The notes below the pieces were generated by a model. It searched no databases. It was not told the origin of the DNA and was given only the letters and a program-made list of their open reading frames with translations. This document shows positions 1 to 7,272 of a stretch of 11,361 nucleotides of DNA, one piece after another. This DNA is from Betaproteobacteria bacterium SG8_40. Lineage in GTDB: Bacteria > Pseudomonadota > Gammaproteobacteria > Burkholderiales > Eutrophovitaceae. The stretch spans positions 1-11,361 of the forward strand of contig LJTS01000054.1 of the NCBI GenBank assembly GCA_001304425.1. Direction: 5' to 3'. Within the stretch, counting starts at the first letter, position 1. Each line of letters starts with the position of its first letter. The position numbers were made by a program, and so were the translations under genes.

Positions 1-354
1 GACCTTGATGCCGGCGTCCTTCAAAGCCGGCATCACCTGTTGCGGGTTACGTCCCGCCGTTTCGACAACCTTGACGCCACCGTCGATGATCGCCTTGACG
101 TACCCGGGATAGTCGGGCGTTGAAACCGATGGCAGGAAAGTCAGATTGACACCGAACGGTTTGTCCGTCATGTCCCGGCAACGTGCGATTTCATTCGCCA
201 GGTCCTTCGCCGATTTCTGCGTCAGACCGGTAATGATGCCAAGCCCGCCGGCGTTGGAAACGGCCGACGCCAATTCGGCAAAGCCGACGAAGTGCATGCC
301 GCCCTGGATGATGGGATGTTTGATGCCGAGCATTTCCGTGATGCGCGTTTTCAT
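1..354 (-). CDS. Nitronate monooxygenase (2-nitropropane dioxygenase family), N-terminal part only
   Basis: FMN-dependent enzyme family that oxidises alkyl nitronates to carbonyl compounds and nitrite; cytoplasmic TIM barrel. The first 118 codons are present and the reading frame runs off the left edge, so there is no stop codon in the window. The ATG at 354 is preceded by GAGG about 11 nt upstream. Family signatures seen: the N-terminal MKTRITEMLGIKHPIIQGGM block (first strand and FMN contact), SNAGGLGIITGLT near residues 34-46, KPFGVNLTFLPS near 65-76, and VVETAGRNPQQ near 97-107. The catalytic His and the C-terminal FMN phosphate site lie beyond the window. It follows the FAD oxidoreductase gene by 74 bp on the same strand, so it may be cotranscribed, although ATTGTA at 391-396 reads as a plausible -10 (TACAAT) on this strand. 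The family assignment is firm; the substrate is unknown, and many members are annotated only by homology. Confidence 0.9.
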   Translation of the reverse strand, partial: MKTRITEMLGIKHPIIQGGMHFVGFAELASAVSNAGGLGIITGLTQKSAKDLANEIARCRDMTDKPFGVNLTFLPSVSTPDYPGYVKAIIDGGVKVVETAGRNPQQVMPALKDAGIKV

Positions 355-428
355 GTTCTGCCAATCCTCGTTCTTCAGTTTCGCCGTTCGATTGTATACG
401 CTCGCGGCAGCGGTGGCGGTCCTGCCCG

Positions 429-1772
429 TCAGTCTTTCAGTACTGTCTTCCGATACAGGTCACCAAGCACGCCCCGGGGATCGTAACGTGCCTTGAGACG
501 GCGCCATGCATCCCCATTGTAGGTGCGCCAGAACTCCGGCTCCGGGAAGTAGCTGTCAGAGTACAAGGACTTGATGCCGCCCAGTTGCTGCACCTTCTTC
601 TCGATGAGGCGATTGTGAAAACCGCTGTCGAAAGCCTGTTCGCGGCGCACCACGTCCCAGAAGCCGAAGTTGACCAGCAGCTGTTGCGCCTTGACGGGGT
701 ACAACTGGAAATGCCCCGCGGGTTCCCGCGCCCGGATCGGACACAACCAGACCGGCAGGATACCGATCTCCTTGAGAAAGAACTCCAGGAACTCACTGGC
801 GTGCTCGATCGGCACGTCGACATCCTGAATGACCGATTCGCGGTGCACGCCCGAGAACCGGTCCAGCCAGCGTGTAAGTCCAAGTCGGCTGTTCCAGCGC
901 ATGACGCGGGTGTAGAAACGCGAATTCAGCCGCGACGGACCCAGCAACCGGCGGATCAGCGGTTTCTGCGCACCGAGATTCTTCGAACACCAGAACCAGT
1001 CGGTGTCCCAACGCCAGATGAAATCGGACACGCTGAGAAAATCGACGTCCTGCTTGAGCAGTGAGCGGTAAAAGATGTTCTTGTATGTGTAGTCGCTCAC
1101 CCACGGTGCCTGGTCGACAAAACGGCCAACGGTGATCACCATCTGGTCACGCCCGAAGACCACGCCATCGACGAAGTCGGCATCGGAATCGCACAACTCG
1201 CGCAATGCCGCGAAGCACTTGTATGCACTGGCGTACTGGCGGTGATGCAATTCAACGAACGGTTTGACGGGCACCGTACGCGCCCTGACCCGCAACGCGT
1301 AACCGAGCGTGCCGTAGGAATTGGGGAAACCAAAGAACAGGTCGCGGTGTTCGTTGTCCGGCCGCGCCACGACAACCTCGCCGCTGCCGGTGAGCACCTC
1401 GATCTCGAGCATGGTGTCGTGCACCAGCCCGTACCTGAACGACGATGCCTCGATGCCGACGCCGGCCACGGCACCGCCGATCGTAATGGACTTGAGCTGC
1501 GGCACCACCGCCGGCACGACGCCATGCTTCAGCGTTTGCGCAACCAGCACGTCATAAGGTGTCATGCCTTCGACATCGACCCACCCCTCGCCAGGATTGA
1601 CCTCCAGCACGTGATTGAACGCGCGAACGTCGAGGCGCCGTTTTCCTCCGGCGTTGCGATCACGGAACAGGTTCGACGTGTCCTTGCCGAGGCCGATCGG
1701 CGAATCACTCGCCTTGATCTCGGCAATCAGCCTTGCCTTGCGTTCGGTGAAGCCCTGCCCGGGATTCTCCAT
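429..1772 (-). CDS. FAD-binding oxidoreductase, DHCR24 (sterol C24-reductase)-like; candidate acyl-methylene reductase (BfaA/TmsA type)
   Basis: Predicted 447-residue flavoprotein with a PCMH/FAD_binding_4 domain over about residues 25-170. The diagnostic stretch is PQLKSITIGGAVAGVGIEAS at 91-110, followed by FRYGLVHD and, near 144-157, DLFFGFPNSYGTLG. This closely parallels human DHCR24 (TVGGLIMGTGIESSSHKYG... DLFYAVPWSCGTLG). DHCR24 reduces an isolated C=C bond with NADPH. The C-terminal half has the usual substrate-cap elements (WLCPIRAREPAGHFQLYP, YDPRGVLGDLY). The gene lies 67 bp after a CFA-type methyltransferase gene. In actinobacteria this pairing (BfaA with BfaB, also TmsA with TmsB) makes 10-methyl-stearate by reducing a 10-methylene acyl intermediate, and I infer that role here. 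I chose ATG at 1772; a TTG two codons upstream (1778) is possible. No clear Shine-Dalgarno is seen, so translation may be coupled or leaderless-like. The FAD family is firm; the substrate is inferred. Confidence 0.85.
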   Translation of the reverse strand: MENPGQGFTERKARLIAEIKASDSPIGLGKDTSNLFRDRNAGGKRRLDVRAFNHVLEVNPGEGWVDVEGMTPYDVLVAQTLKHGVVPAVVPQLKSITIGGAVAGVGIEASSFRYGLVHDTMLEIEVLTGSGEVVVARPDNEHRDLFFGFPNSYGTLGYALRVRARTVPVKPFVELHHRQYASAYKCFAALRELCDSDADFVDGVVFGRDQMVITVGRFVDQAPWVSDYTYKNIFYRSLLKQDVDFLSVSDFIWRWDTDWFWCSKNLGAQKPLIRRLLGPSRLNSRFYTRVMRWNSRLGLTRWLDRFSGVHRESVIQDVDVPIEHASEFLEFFLKEIGILPVWLCPIRAREPAGHFQLYPVKAQQLLVNFGFWDVVRREQAFDSGFHNRLIEKKVQQLGGIKSLYSDSYFPEPEFWRTYNGDAWRRLKARYDPRGVLGDLYRKTVLKD

Positions 1773-1839
1773 GGTCAACGTGACTCAACCATGGTTGATC
1801 CGCGATGGACCCGTTCCCCTGCCGGGGTCGCGGTTGCCA
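1773..1839 (-). repeat. Inter-cistron gap with a perfect 14-bp palindrome and a GC hairpin
   Basis: The 67 bp between the methyltransferase stop and the oxidoreductase start hold TCAACCATGGTTGA (1785-1798), a perfect palindrome. Just after the methyltransferase stop there is a short CCCC/GGGG hairpin with a TGCC loop (1816-1827, plus-strand reading). The palindrome ends 12 bp before the chosen ATG. In RNA it can fold only by opening its centre. In DNA it could be a site for a dimeric regulator. No T-tract follows either element, so a terminator is unlikely. Function unknown. Confidence 0.4.
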
Positions 1840-3141
1840 TCAAGTCCTGGCCGACTGTGCAGGCGGTGGCTGCGTCAGTGCCGGCATCTCGACGGGACGC
1901 CTCGGTTCGCTCTCGCCGGTGTTGGATTGCGCTGCGTCGTCCGCATAGAGAAAGGCGCGGCTCATCGGGTAGTTGTCCCTGGAAATATTGCCCTTGCTGA
2001 AGACGATCTGGAACAGGTGGGTATTGGCGAACGGCGAGCGGAACATCTCGGCGCAGGAAATCAGATAGGTACGCCAGACGCGCCGGAAACGCTCGTTGAA
2101 TTTCTTCGGGTCGATCGCCTGGATATCGGCCCAGTGGGCATCGAACCGCTCCGTCCAGGCATCCAGGGTCAGCGCGTAATGGCGGCGCAGATTCTCGATG
2201 TCGACGATTTCCAGCCCGCACGCTTCCATGGCATTGATGGTTTCCGACAGGCTCGGGATCCAGCCGCCTGGAAAAACATGTTCGCGAATGTAGTACTCGG
2301 TGTCACGCATGCCCACGTGGCCGATGAAGTGCAGCATTCCCAGACCGCCGGGTTTGAGAAAGTCGGCGTGCGCCTTGACGACTTGCTTGATCTGGTCACG
2401 CCCGGCGTGCTCGAGTACGCCGATCGAGACGACCTTGTCGAACTCGGCATGGACTTCGCGGAAATCGGCTTCGCGCGACTCGAGACGGTCACTCATGCCG
2501 CGGCGCGCGATTTCGCCCTTGAGCCACTCGACCTGCTCGGTGGTGGTGTTGATGCCGCATACCTTGACACCGTGGTGCTCGGCAGCGTGGAACATGAAGC
2601 CGCCGAAGCCGGTTCCGATGTCGATCACCGACTCACCCGGCTTGAGGCGGATTTTCCGGCAAACATGCTCGACCTTGTTGCGCTGGGCCTGTTCTATCGT
2701 CTGCGTACCTTCCTTCCAGTACGAGCAGGTGTACATCATCAGGTCCCGGTCGAGCCAGTAGCCATAGAAGTCGGCCCCATGCGCATAATGAAACCGGGCA
2801 TTGGCCTTGGCCTGGGCAATGGTACGGTTGGATAAACGCCATTCGTGCCACTGGTTGCGAAGCCATACCAGCGGAGAGGGCTTGCGGTCAAAACGGCTTT
2901 GGAAGCCGATCCTGAATATTTGGCCGAGATCGCCGTCGACATCGATGTCGCCGTCGAAATACCCTTCCAGAAAGCCGACATGTCCGTATGCAACCACGCG
3001 CCATTGGGCCGCTGCCGACTTGAAACGCAGATGCGCCAGCGGTTCCGCGTCATGATTCTGCCAGATGGTGCCGTCGGCAAAGGTCACACGAAAGCAGACA
3101 TCGGTGCGACCGCCCAGGCTACGGATCAGCGACTTGAACAT
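1840..3141 (-). CDS. Cyclopropane-fatty-acyl-phospholipid synthase family SAM methyltransferase; candidate BfaB/TmsB-type methylene-forming enzyme
   Basis: A 433-residue protein of the CFA synthase / mycolic acid cyclopropane synthase family. These enzymes transfer a methyl group from SAM onto the double bond of an unsaturated acyl chain of a membrane phospholipid. Residues 1-100 match the N-terminal lipid-binding domain. The catalytic domain starts near 130 with YTCSYWKEG, whose Cys139 matches E. coli Cfa C139. The SAM motif I is VIDIGTGFGG (172-181). The other bicarbonate-site residues are present: E244 in VLEHAG, H271 and I273 in LHFIG, Y322 in HYALTLDAW. Their spacing (27, 2 and 49 residues) equals that of E. 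coli E239, H266, I268 and Y317. Motif I has Thr where Cfa has Cys (DIGCGWGG). About 35 C-terminal residues are a proline-rich disordered tail. The ATG at 3141 follows a G-rich ribosome site (AGGGGGGG). The product could be a cyclopropane or, given the DHCR24-like partner downstream, a methylene/methyl branch. Confidence 0.92.
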   Translation of the reverse strand: MFKSLIRSLGGRTDVCFRVTFADGTIWQNHDAEPLAHLRFKSAAAQWRVVAYGHVGFLEGYFDGDIDVDGDLGQIFRIGFQSRFDRKPSPLVWLRNQWHEWRLSNRTIAQAKANARFHYAHGADFYGYWLDRDLMMYTCSYWKEGTQTIEQAQRNKVEHVCRKIRLKPGESVIDIGTGFGGFMFHAAEHHGVKVCGINTTTEQVEWLKGEIARRGMSDRLESREADFREVHAEFDKVVSIGVLEHAGRDQIKQVVKAHADFLKPGGLGMLHFIGHVGMRDTEYYIREHVFPGGWIPSLSETINAMEACGLEIVDIENLRRHYALTLDAWTERFDAHWADIQAIDPKKFNERFRRVWRTYLISCAEMFRSPFANTHLFQIVFSKGNISRDNYPMSRAFLYADDAAQSNTGESEPRRPVEMPALTQPPPAQSART

Positions 3142-3429
3142 TCAGCCCCCCCTGTTGATTGCCGGCATGTTTCGGGAATATCGCCGTAACCAGCAGATAA
3201 TAACCAAAACCCCACGGCCATGCGCACCGTCCTTGCAGGCAGGCTGGCATGTATGTCGCAGGTTTTTTGCGTAACCCGGCAATAGTCCTTTCGCATACGG
3301 GCAAAACCAAGCGATAATCACCACGGGTGTGCGTGCGGCAGGTCAGCGCTTTTACCGGGTTGAACGGGTTCGTTCCCGCGGTTCCGGACAACCGGCACCC
3401 CGTGCGTGAATATCTTTTACGGAGACACA

Positions 3430-3717
3430 ATGCCCGCCTACGTGATCACTGAGATCGAAGTGACCGACCCGAAGGGCTACGAGGCTTACCGCGCCCGGGT
3501 CGGCAAGTCGCTGGAGGAATTCGGTGCCAGGTTCCTCGTGCGCGGCGGCGACGTCGACGTGCTCGAAGGCGACTGGCAGCCGCGGCGCATCGTCATGTGC
3601 GTATTCGATGACATGGACACGGCGCGCCGCTGGTACAGATCGGATGGTTACCAGGAATTGAAGCGTCTGCGCCAGAATACCGCGACGATGAACATGGTTG
3701 CGGTCGAAGGTGTTTGA
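3430..3717 (+). CDS. DUF1330 family protein
   Basis: A 95-residue cytoplasmic protein with the DUF1330 pattern: MPAYVITEIEVTDPKGYEAY at the start, a central FLVRGGDVDVLEGDWQPRR segment (about 38-56), then the FDDMDTARRWYRSDGYQEL segment (about 61-79), which is typical of the dimeric alpha/beta-barrel (ferredoxin-like) fold. The length equals the usual family length of about 95. I start at ATG 3430 because GGAG lies 7-8 nt upstream (ACGGAGACACAATG). A GTG at 3406 would add eight residues that do not resemble the family. The gene is divergent from the methyltransferase gene across 288 bp in which I found no convincing promoter. The biochemical function of DUF1330 is not established, and the neighbours do not define one. 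No transmembrane segment or signal peptide is present. Confidence 0.85.
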   Translation: MPAYVITEIEVTDPKGYEAYRARVGKSLEEFGARFLVRGGDVDVLEGDWQPRRIVMCVFDDMDTARRWYRSDGYQELKRLRQNTATMNMVAVEGV

Positions 3718-3890
3718 TTGCGAACAGCGTTCACTGTCACACACCCGCTCTGCCTGCCTGCCGCGAGCGCCCGGCTACTGCCGCAGTGCCCTGCGCGCAC
3801 CAGCCCGGGATGTCCTGCGTGGACGGTGCCCGTCACGCGTTGCCCGGCTCGCCTGACCCGCATTGAGCGCCACCACCGCCGGGAAATCCG

Positions 3891-4571
3891 GTGACGATGA
3901 CGAGCGGGGAAGAAGCGGCCGCCGCGGGCAAGGACGACGACAAGCCCAACCGGCTCATCGTATCGCGGCTGATTCAAAGGGCCCGGGAGGGTGCAACGCC
4001 GGCGGAGCTTGCCGAAATCCATCGCACCGATCCGGTGCTTTGCTACGCCTTGCTCGCAGAGCTGGGGAGCGGCACCGCCGTGCGCACCGCGTATGTGACG
4101 ACGTGCACGCAGGCAATCGAGCTAACGGGCGTGCCCGCATTGATCGAATGGCTCGAGGCCGCACTCGAACACGCGATCAGCTTTCCACAGTTTTCCGAGC
4201 AGATGCGCGATACCCTGATACGTGCCCGCTTCATGGAACTGATGGGCCGCTCGACGATGATGCGCGATGACACCGAGGACATGTATCTCGTGGGTCTGTT
4301 TTCACGGCTCAACCGGCTGCTCGGCATGCCGCTGGCGGAGTTGATATTGCCGCTGCCTTTCCCCGAGGAAATGCGGGCGGCGATACTCGAGCAACGCGGA
4401 CGCATCGGCCGCTTGCTCAAATTTGCCCAGGCGATCGAAAGCGCCGATGAGTCCAGTATCGGCTTCATGCAGACCAACATGCGCCTGCCGGCGGTTCAGG
4501 TCTACGACGCCTACAACGAAGCCTACGACTGGATGGTAGAGATTGAGTCGCAGTCAACTGCGATGGCGTAA
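3891..4571 (+). CDS. Stand-alone HDOD-domain protein (YuxH/CdgJ-type HDOD without EAL)
   Basis: A 226-residue protein. Residues about 20-190 match the HDOD output domain found at the C-terminus of EAL-HDOD (YuxH-like) signalling proteins: the TDPVLCYALLAEL helix (46-58), TQAIELTGVPALIEWL (73-88), a DTLIRARFMELM helix (107-118), and the highly characteristic DMYLVGLFSRLNRLLGMPLA (130-149) followed by LPLPFPEEMRAAIL. No EAL or GGDEF motif is present, so it cannot itself be a c-di-GMP phosphodiesterase. HDOD domains generally act as regulatory or protein-interaction modules. Residues 1-20 are an acidic/Ala-rich disordered start. The GTG at 3891 has GGGA 6 nt upstream; ATG 3897, two codons later, is an alternative. 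A 173-bp gap separates it from DUF1330 on the same strand, and no terminator is seen there. The family is recognised with fair confidence; the signalling partner is unknown. Confidence 0.8.
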   Translation: MTMTSGEEAAAAGKDDDKPNRLIVSRLIQRAREGATPAELAEIHRTDPVLCYALLAELGSGTAVRTAYVTTCTQAIELTGVPALIEWLEAALEHAISFPQFSEQMRDTLIRARFMELMGRSTMMRDDTEDMYLVGLFSRLNRLLGMPLAELILPLPFPEEMRAAILEQRGRIGRLLKFAQAIESADESSIGFMQTNMRLPAVQVYDAYNEAYDWMVEIESQSTAMA

Positions 4572-4626
4572 ATACACCTCAATTGCCATCGGTCACGCGT
4601 ACGCGCGAGCCGGCAACGGCGCCGGC
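4558..4626. repeat. Inverted repeats in the convergent gap between the HDOD gene and parC
   Basis: Three dyads lie around the 84-bp gap where the HDOD gene (plus) meets parC (minus). CGATGGC (4561-4567) pairs with GCCATCG (4585-4591) across a 17-nt loop and overlaps the HDOD stop. CGCGTACGCG (4596-4605) is a perfect 10-bp palindrome. GCCGGC (4609-4614) and GCCGGC (4621-4626) form a 6-bp stem with a 6-nt loop. None is followed by a T-tract on either strand. They could act as weak bidirectional transcription barriers or RNA 3'-end stabilisers, but they are not canonical terminators. Confidence 0.35.
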
Positions 4627-4655
4627 ACTTGCGGCAACGCCCCGCCGAGCGAACG

Positions 4656-7118
4656 TCATTCAGCGACCTCGATCGACAAGGGCATTTTCAGTTTCTTCGG
4701 CAGCACCCGGCCCATGCGTGCACGCTTTAACGCATGATGCGCGAGCTTGTCGCGCGACAGCGGAATCCGGTCCAGCTTGCCCGAGCGGGGCGCCACCCCG
4801 GTCACGGTAAGGGTTTGCTTGTCCGATACGGCGACGGCTGCCAGACGGTCTTCTTCATCCAGCCCCATGACGATCATGCCGCGGCCGCGCGGCTGGTATT
4901 TCAACTCGGCGATCGGGAACAGTAACAGCTTGCCTTTCTCGCTCACGGACGCGACGTAATTGCCCCGGGACTCCGCGTATTCGAACGGTTTGATCGGCGT
5001 CTCGTCGTCGTTGAGCGTCATGAATTCCCGCCCTGCCTTGCGGTTGGAGACCATATCACCGATCCTCGACAGAAATCCGTACCCGCCGGTCGACGCGACG
5101 ATGACCGGCGTCTCGGACTTGCCCGCAAGACAGAACATGATATGCGCCCCGTCCTGCACTTCGACCAGCGATGAGGACGGCACGCCGTCGCCGCGCCCGT
5201 ACGGTAGTTGCGACGGTTCGACGCTGTAGGCCCTGCCTTTCGAATCGAGGAATATCACCGGATCCACGGTCCGGCATTGGATCAACGACAGCAGGCCGTC
5301 GCCTTCCTTGAACGACAAGGCGGCAGGATCCACTTCCCAACCCTGACGTGCCCGCACCCAGCCTTTGCGCGAAAAAATGATGCTGACCGGCTCGTCGCTG
5401 ACGCGCGTTTCGATAATCGCCTTTTCCGATTCCTCGATGACCGTGCGCCGCTTGTCGCCGAATTCCTTGACGTCGGCACTGATTTCTTCGCTGACGACTT
5501 GCTCGAGTGCGGAACGATTCTTGAGAATCTTTTCGAGGCCCTTGCGTTCCTTCTGCAGGTTCTTCAGTTCCTGCTCTATCTTGATGTGTTCCAGTTTGGC
5601 AAGCTGGCGCAACCGCATGTCGAGAATGTCGTCAGCCTGTCGTTCGGTGAGCTTGAACTCGGCAATCAGTTCGGCTTTGGGATCGTCCGCGTTGCGAATG
5701 ATCTTGATCACCTTGTCGACATTGAGCAGGACTATCATCCGCCCTTCCAGGACATGGGTCCGATCGAGCACCTTGTCCAGCCGGAATCGTGTGCGGCGCG
5801 TGACGGTTTCAAAACGGAACGCCAGCCATTCACCGATCACGTCGCGCAGATTCCTGCCCGCGGGCCGGCCATCCAGGCCCACCATCACCATGTTGATGGA
5901 TGCATTGGTTTCGAGGCTGGTCTTGGCAAGCAGGCGATTGACGAATTCGGTCTGGTCGATGCGCGACGTCTTTGGCTCGAACACCAGGCGTACCGGGTGG
6001 TTACGGTCGGACTCGTCGCGCATGCGGTCGAGTATCGCCAGCATCGCCTGTTTCTCGCGCTGCTGATCGGCGTTGACGGACTTTTTGCCGGCCTTCGGTT
6101 GCGGATTGGTAAGACCGTCGATTTCCTCCTGCACTTTTCGCGACGACACGCCGGGCGGCAGTTCGTGTACCACCAGCTGCCACTGGCCGCGCGCCAGCCG
6201 TTCAATTTCCCAGCGTGCGCGCACACGCACCGAACCCCTGCCCGAGGTGTATGCATCGACCATGTCGTCACGAGAGGTGATGATCTGGGCGCCGCCGGGA
6301 AAATCGGGGCCCTTGATGTAGCGCATGATCTGACGCACCGAGAGCGACGGGTCCTTGATCATCGCGATGGCTGCGTTGCCAACCTCGGTCAGGTTATGGC
6401 TCGGAATCTCGGTGGCCATGCCGACCGCGATTCCGGACGCGCCATTGAGCAGCAGCACCGGCAAGCGCGCAGGCAGCACCTTGGGCTCGTTCACACTGCC
6501 GTCGTAATTGGGAATGAAGTCCACCGTCCCCTGATCGAGCTCGGAGAGCAGGACATCCGCGAAACGCGTCAGGCGCGCTTCCGTGTAGCGCATCGCCGCG
6601 GCGTCATCGCCGTCGCGCGAACCGAAGTTACCTTCGCCGTCGACCAGCGGATAGCGCAGGGTGAAGTCCTGTGCGATGCGCACCAGCGCATCGTAAACGG
6701 ACGCGTCGCCGTGCGGGTGGAATTTTCCCAGCACATCACCGACCACGCGCGCGGATTTCTTGCGCGGCGTTCCGGCCAGCGCGTTCATCTCCCACATGGC
6801 GTACAGAATCCTCGACTGCACCGGCTTCTGGCCGTCACCGATACGCGGCAGTGCGCGGTCCTTTACCGTAGCGATGGCATATTGAAGGTACTGGGTAGAT
6901 GCGTAACGCCCCAGGGGAAGCGTGTCGTCGAAACCGCCCGACAAGGGTGCAAAGTACGGCGGTAACCCGCCGCCCTTGCCACCGCCACCCGACGCTGCGG
7001 CGCCGTCACCGGCTTCACCTCTGGCGCGCTTGTCCGCCGCCATCGGCTTGCGCCCGGATTTCGCCGGCTTCTTCCCGGCAACGATTGCGTCACCGAACAG
7101 ATCGTCCTGCTCACTCAT
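4656..7118 (-). CDS. parC: DNA topoisomerase IV subunit A (ParC)
   Basis: Breakage-reunion subunit of topoisomerase IV, which decatenates daughter chromosomes as a ParC2ParE2 tetramer. 820 residues from ATG 7118; a TTG two codons upstream is also open. The core begins near residue 60 (DTLPLGRYASTQYLQYAI), then DRALPRIGDGQKPVQSRILY and the winged-helix region FHPHGDASVYDALVRIAQDF. The catalytic Tyr178 lies in AAMRYTEARL. Next come the tower (ASGIAVGMATEIPSHNL), a long coiled coil (about 440-530) and a C-terminal beta-pinwheel from about 560 (SRKGWVRARQGWEVD). No GyrA-box is seen, which fits ParC rather than GyrA. Two oddities: about 58 extra N-terminal residues, rich in Ala, Gly, Lys and Arg, compared with E. 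coli ParC; and Ala139 where E. coli has quinolone-contact Ser80, with Asp143 at the Glu84 position. It is the third gene of a parE-DUF3859-parC cluster, 154 bp after the second; the upstream GGA site is weak. Confidence 0.97.
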   Translation of the reverse strand: MSEQDDLFGDAIVAGKKPAKSGRKPMAADKRARGEAGDGAAASGGGGKGGGLPPYFAPLSGGFDDTLPLGRYASTQYLQYAIATVKDRALPRIGDGQKPVQSRILYAMWEMNALAGTPRKKSARVVGDVLGKFHPHGDASVYDALVRIAQDFTLRYPLVDGEGNFGSRDGDDAAAMRYTEARLTRFADVLLSELDQGTVDFIPNYDGSVNEPKVLPARLPVLLLNGASGIAVGMATEIPSHNLTEVGNAAIAMIKDPSLSVRQIMRYIKGPDFPGGAQIITSRDDMVDAYTSGRGSVRVRARWEIERLARGQWQLVVHELPPGVSSRKVQEEIDGLTNPQPKAGKKSVNADQQREKQAMLAILDRMRDESDRNHPVRLVFEPKTSRIDQTEFVNRLLAKTSLETNASINMVMVGLDGRPAGRNLRDVIGEWLAFRFETVTRRTRFRLDKVLDRTHVLEGRMIVLLNVDKVIKIIRNADDPKAELIAEFKLTERQADDILDMRLRQLAKLEHIKIEQELKNLQKERKGLEKILKNRSALEQVVSEEISADVKEFGDKRRTVIEESEKAIIETRVSDEPVSIIFSRKGWVRARQGWEVDPAALSFKEGDGLLSLIQCRTVDPVIFLDSKGRAYSVEPSQLPYGRGDGVPSSSLVEVQDGAHIMFCLAGKSETPVIVASTGGYGFLSRIGDMVSNRKAGREFMTLNDDETPIKPFEYAESRGNYVASVSEKGKLLLFPIAELKYQPRGRGMIVMGLDEEDRLAAVAVSDKQTLTVTGVAPRSGKLDRIPLSRDKLAHHALKRARMGRVLPKKLKMPLSIEVAE

Positions 7119-7272
7119 ATGCAAATTCCGTTTCGTTCAACTTTATTTGTGTTGGTCAGGCAACGAGTGCCATTCGGCTGCTAACGCACGTGCCACGTTT
7201 TCCGGGGCTCGTCTGGCGCAATGAATCAATCCAGTCGATTGCAGCGTTACAGCCCAACGCCCTTCCGTCTTT

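Noticed and set aside
1615..2835. 406-codon plus-strand frame opposite the methyltransferase
   Set aside because: Antisense shadow of the CFA-family gene, whose motifs are fully conserved on the minus strand.
1840..3141. Idea that the methyltransferase has lost its active-site cysteine
   Set aside because: The Cys missing from SAM motif I is not the E. coli C139 equivalent. That residue is in YTCSYW and is present at position 139, and the remaining four pocket residues are also present.
3142..3429. Promoters for the divergent methyltransferase and DUF1330 genes
   Set aside because: Several AT-rich hexamers (for example GATAAT at 3313-3318 and TATTAT on the minus strand near 3200) occur, but none has an acceptable -35 partner at 16-18 bp, so no call was made.
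5208..6965. 585-codon plus-strand frame inside parC
   Set aside because: Antisense shadow of parC caused by high GC. The translation has no domain pattern, while parC is unmistakable on the other strand.
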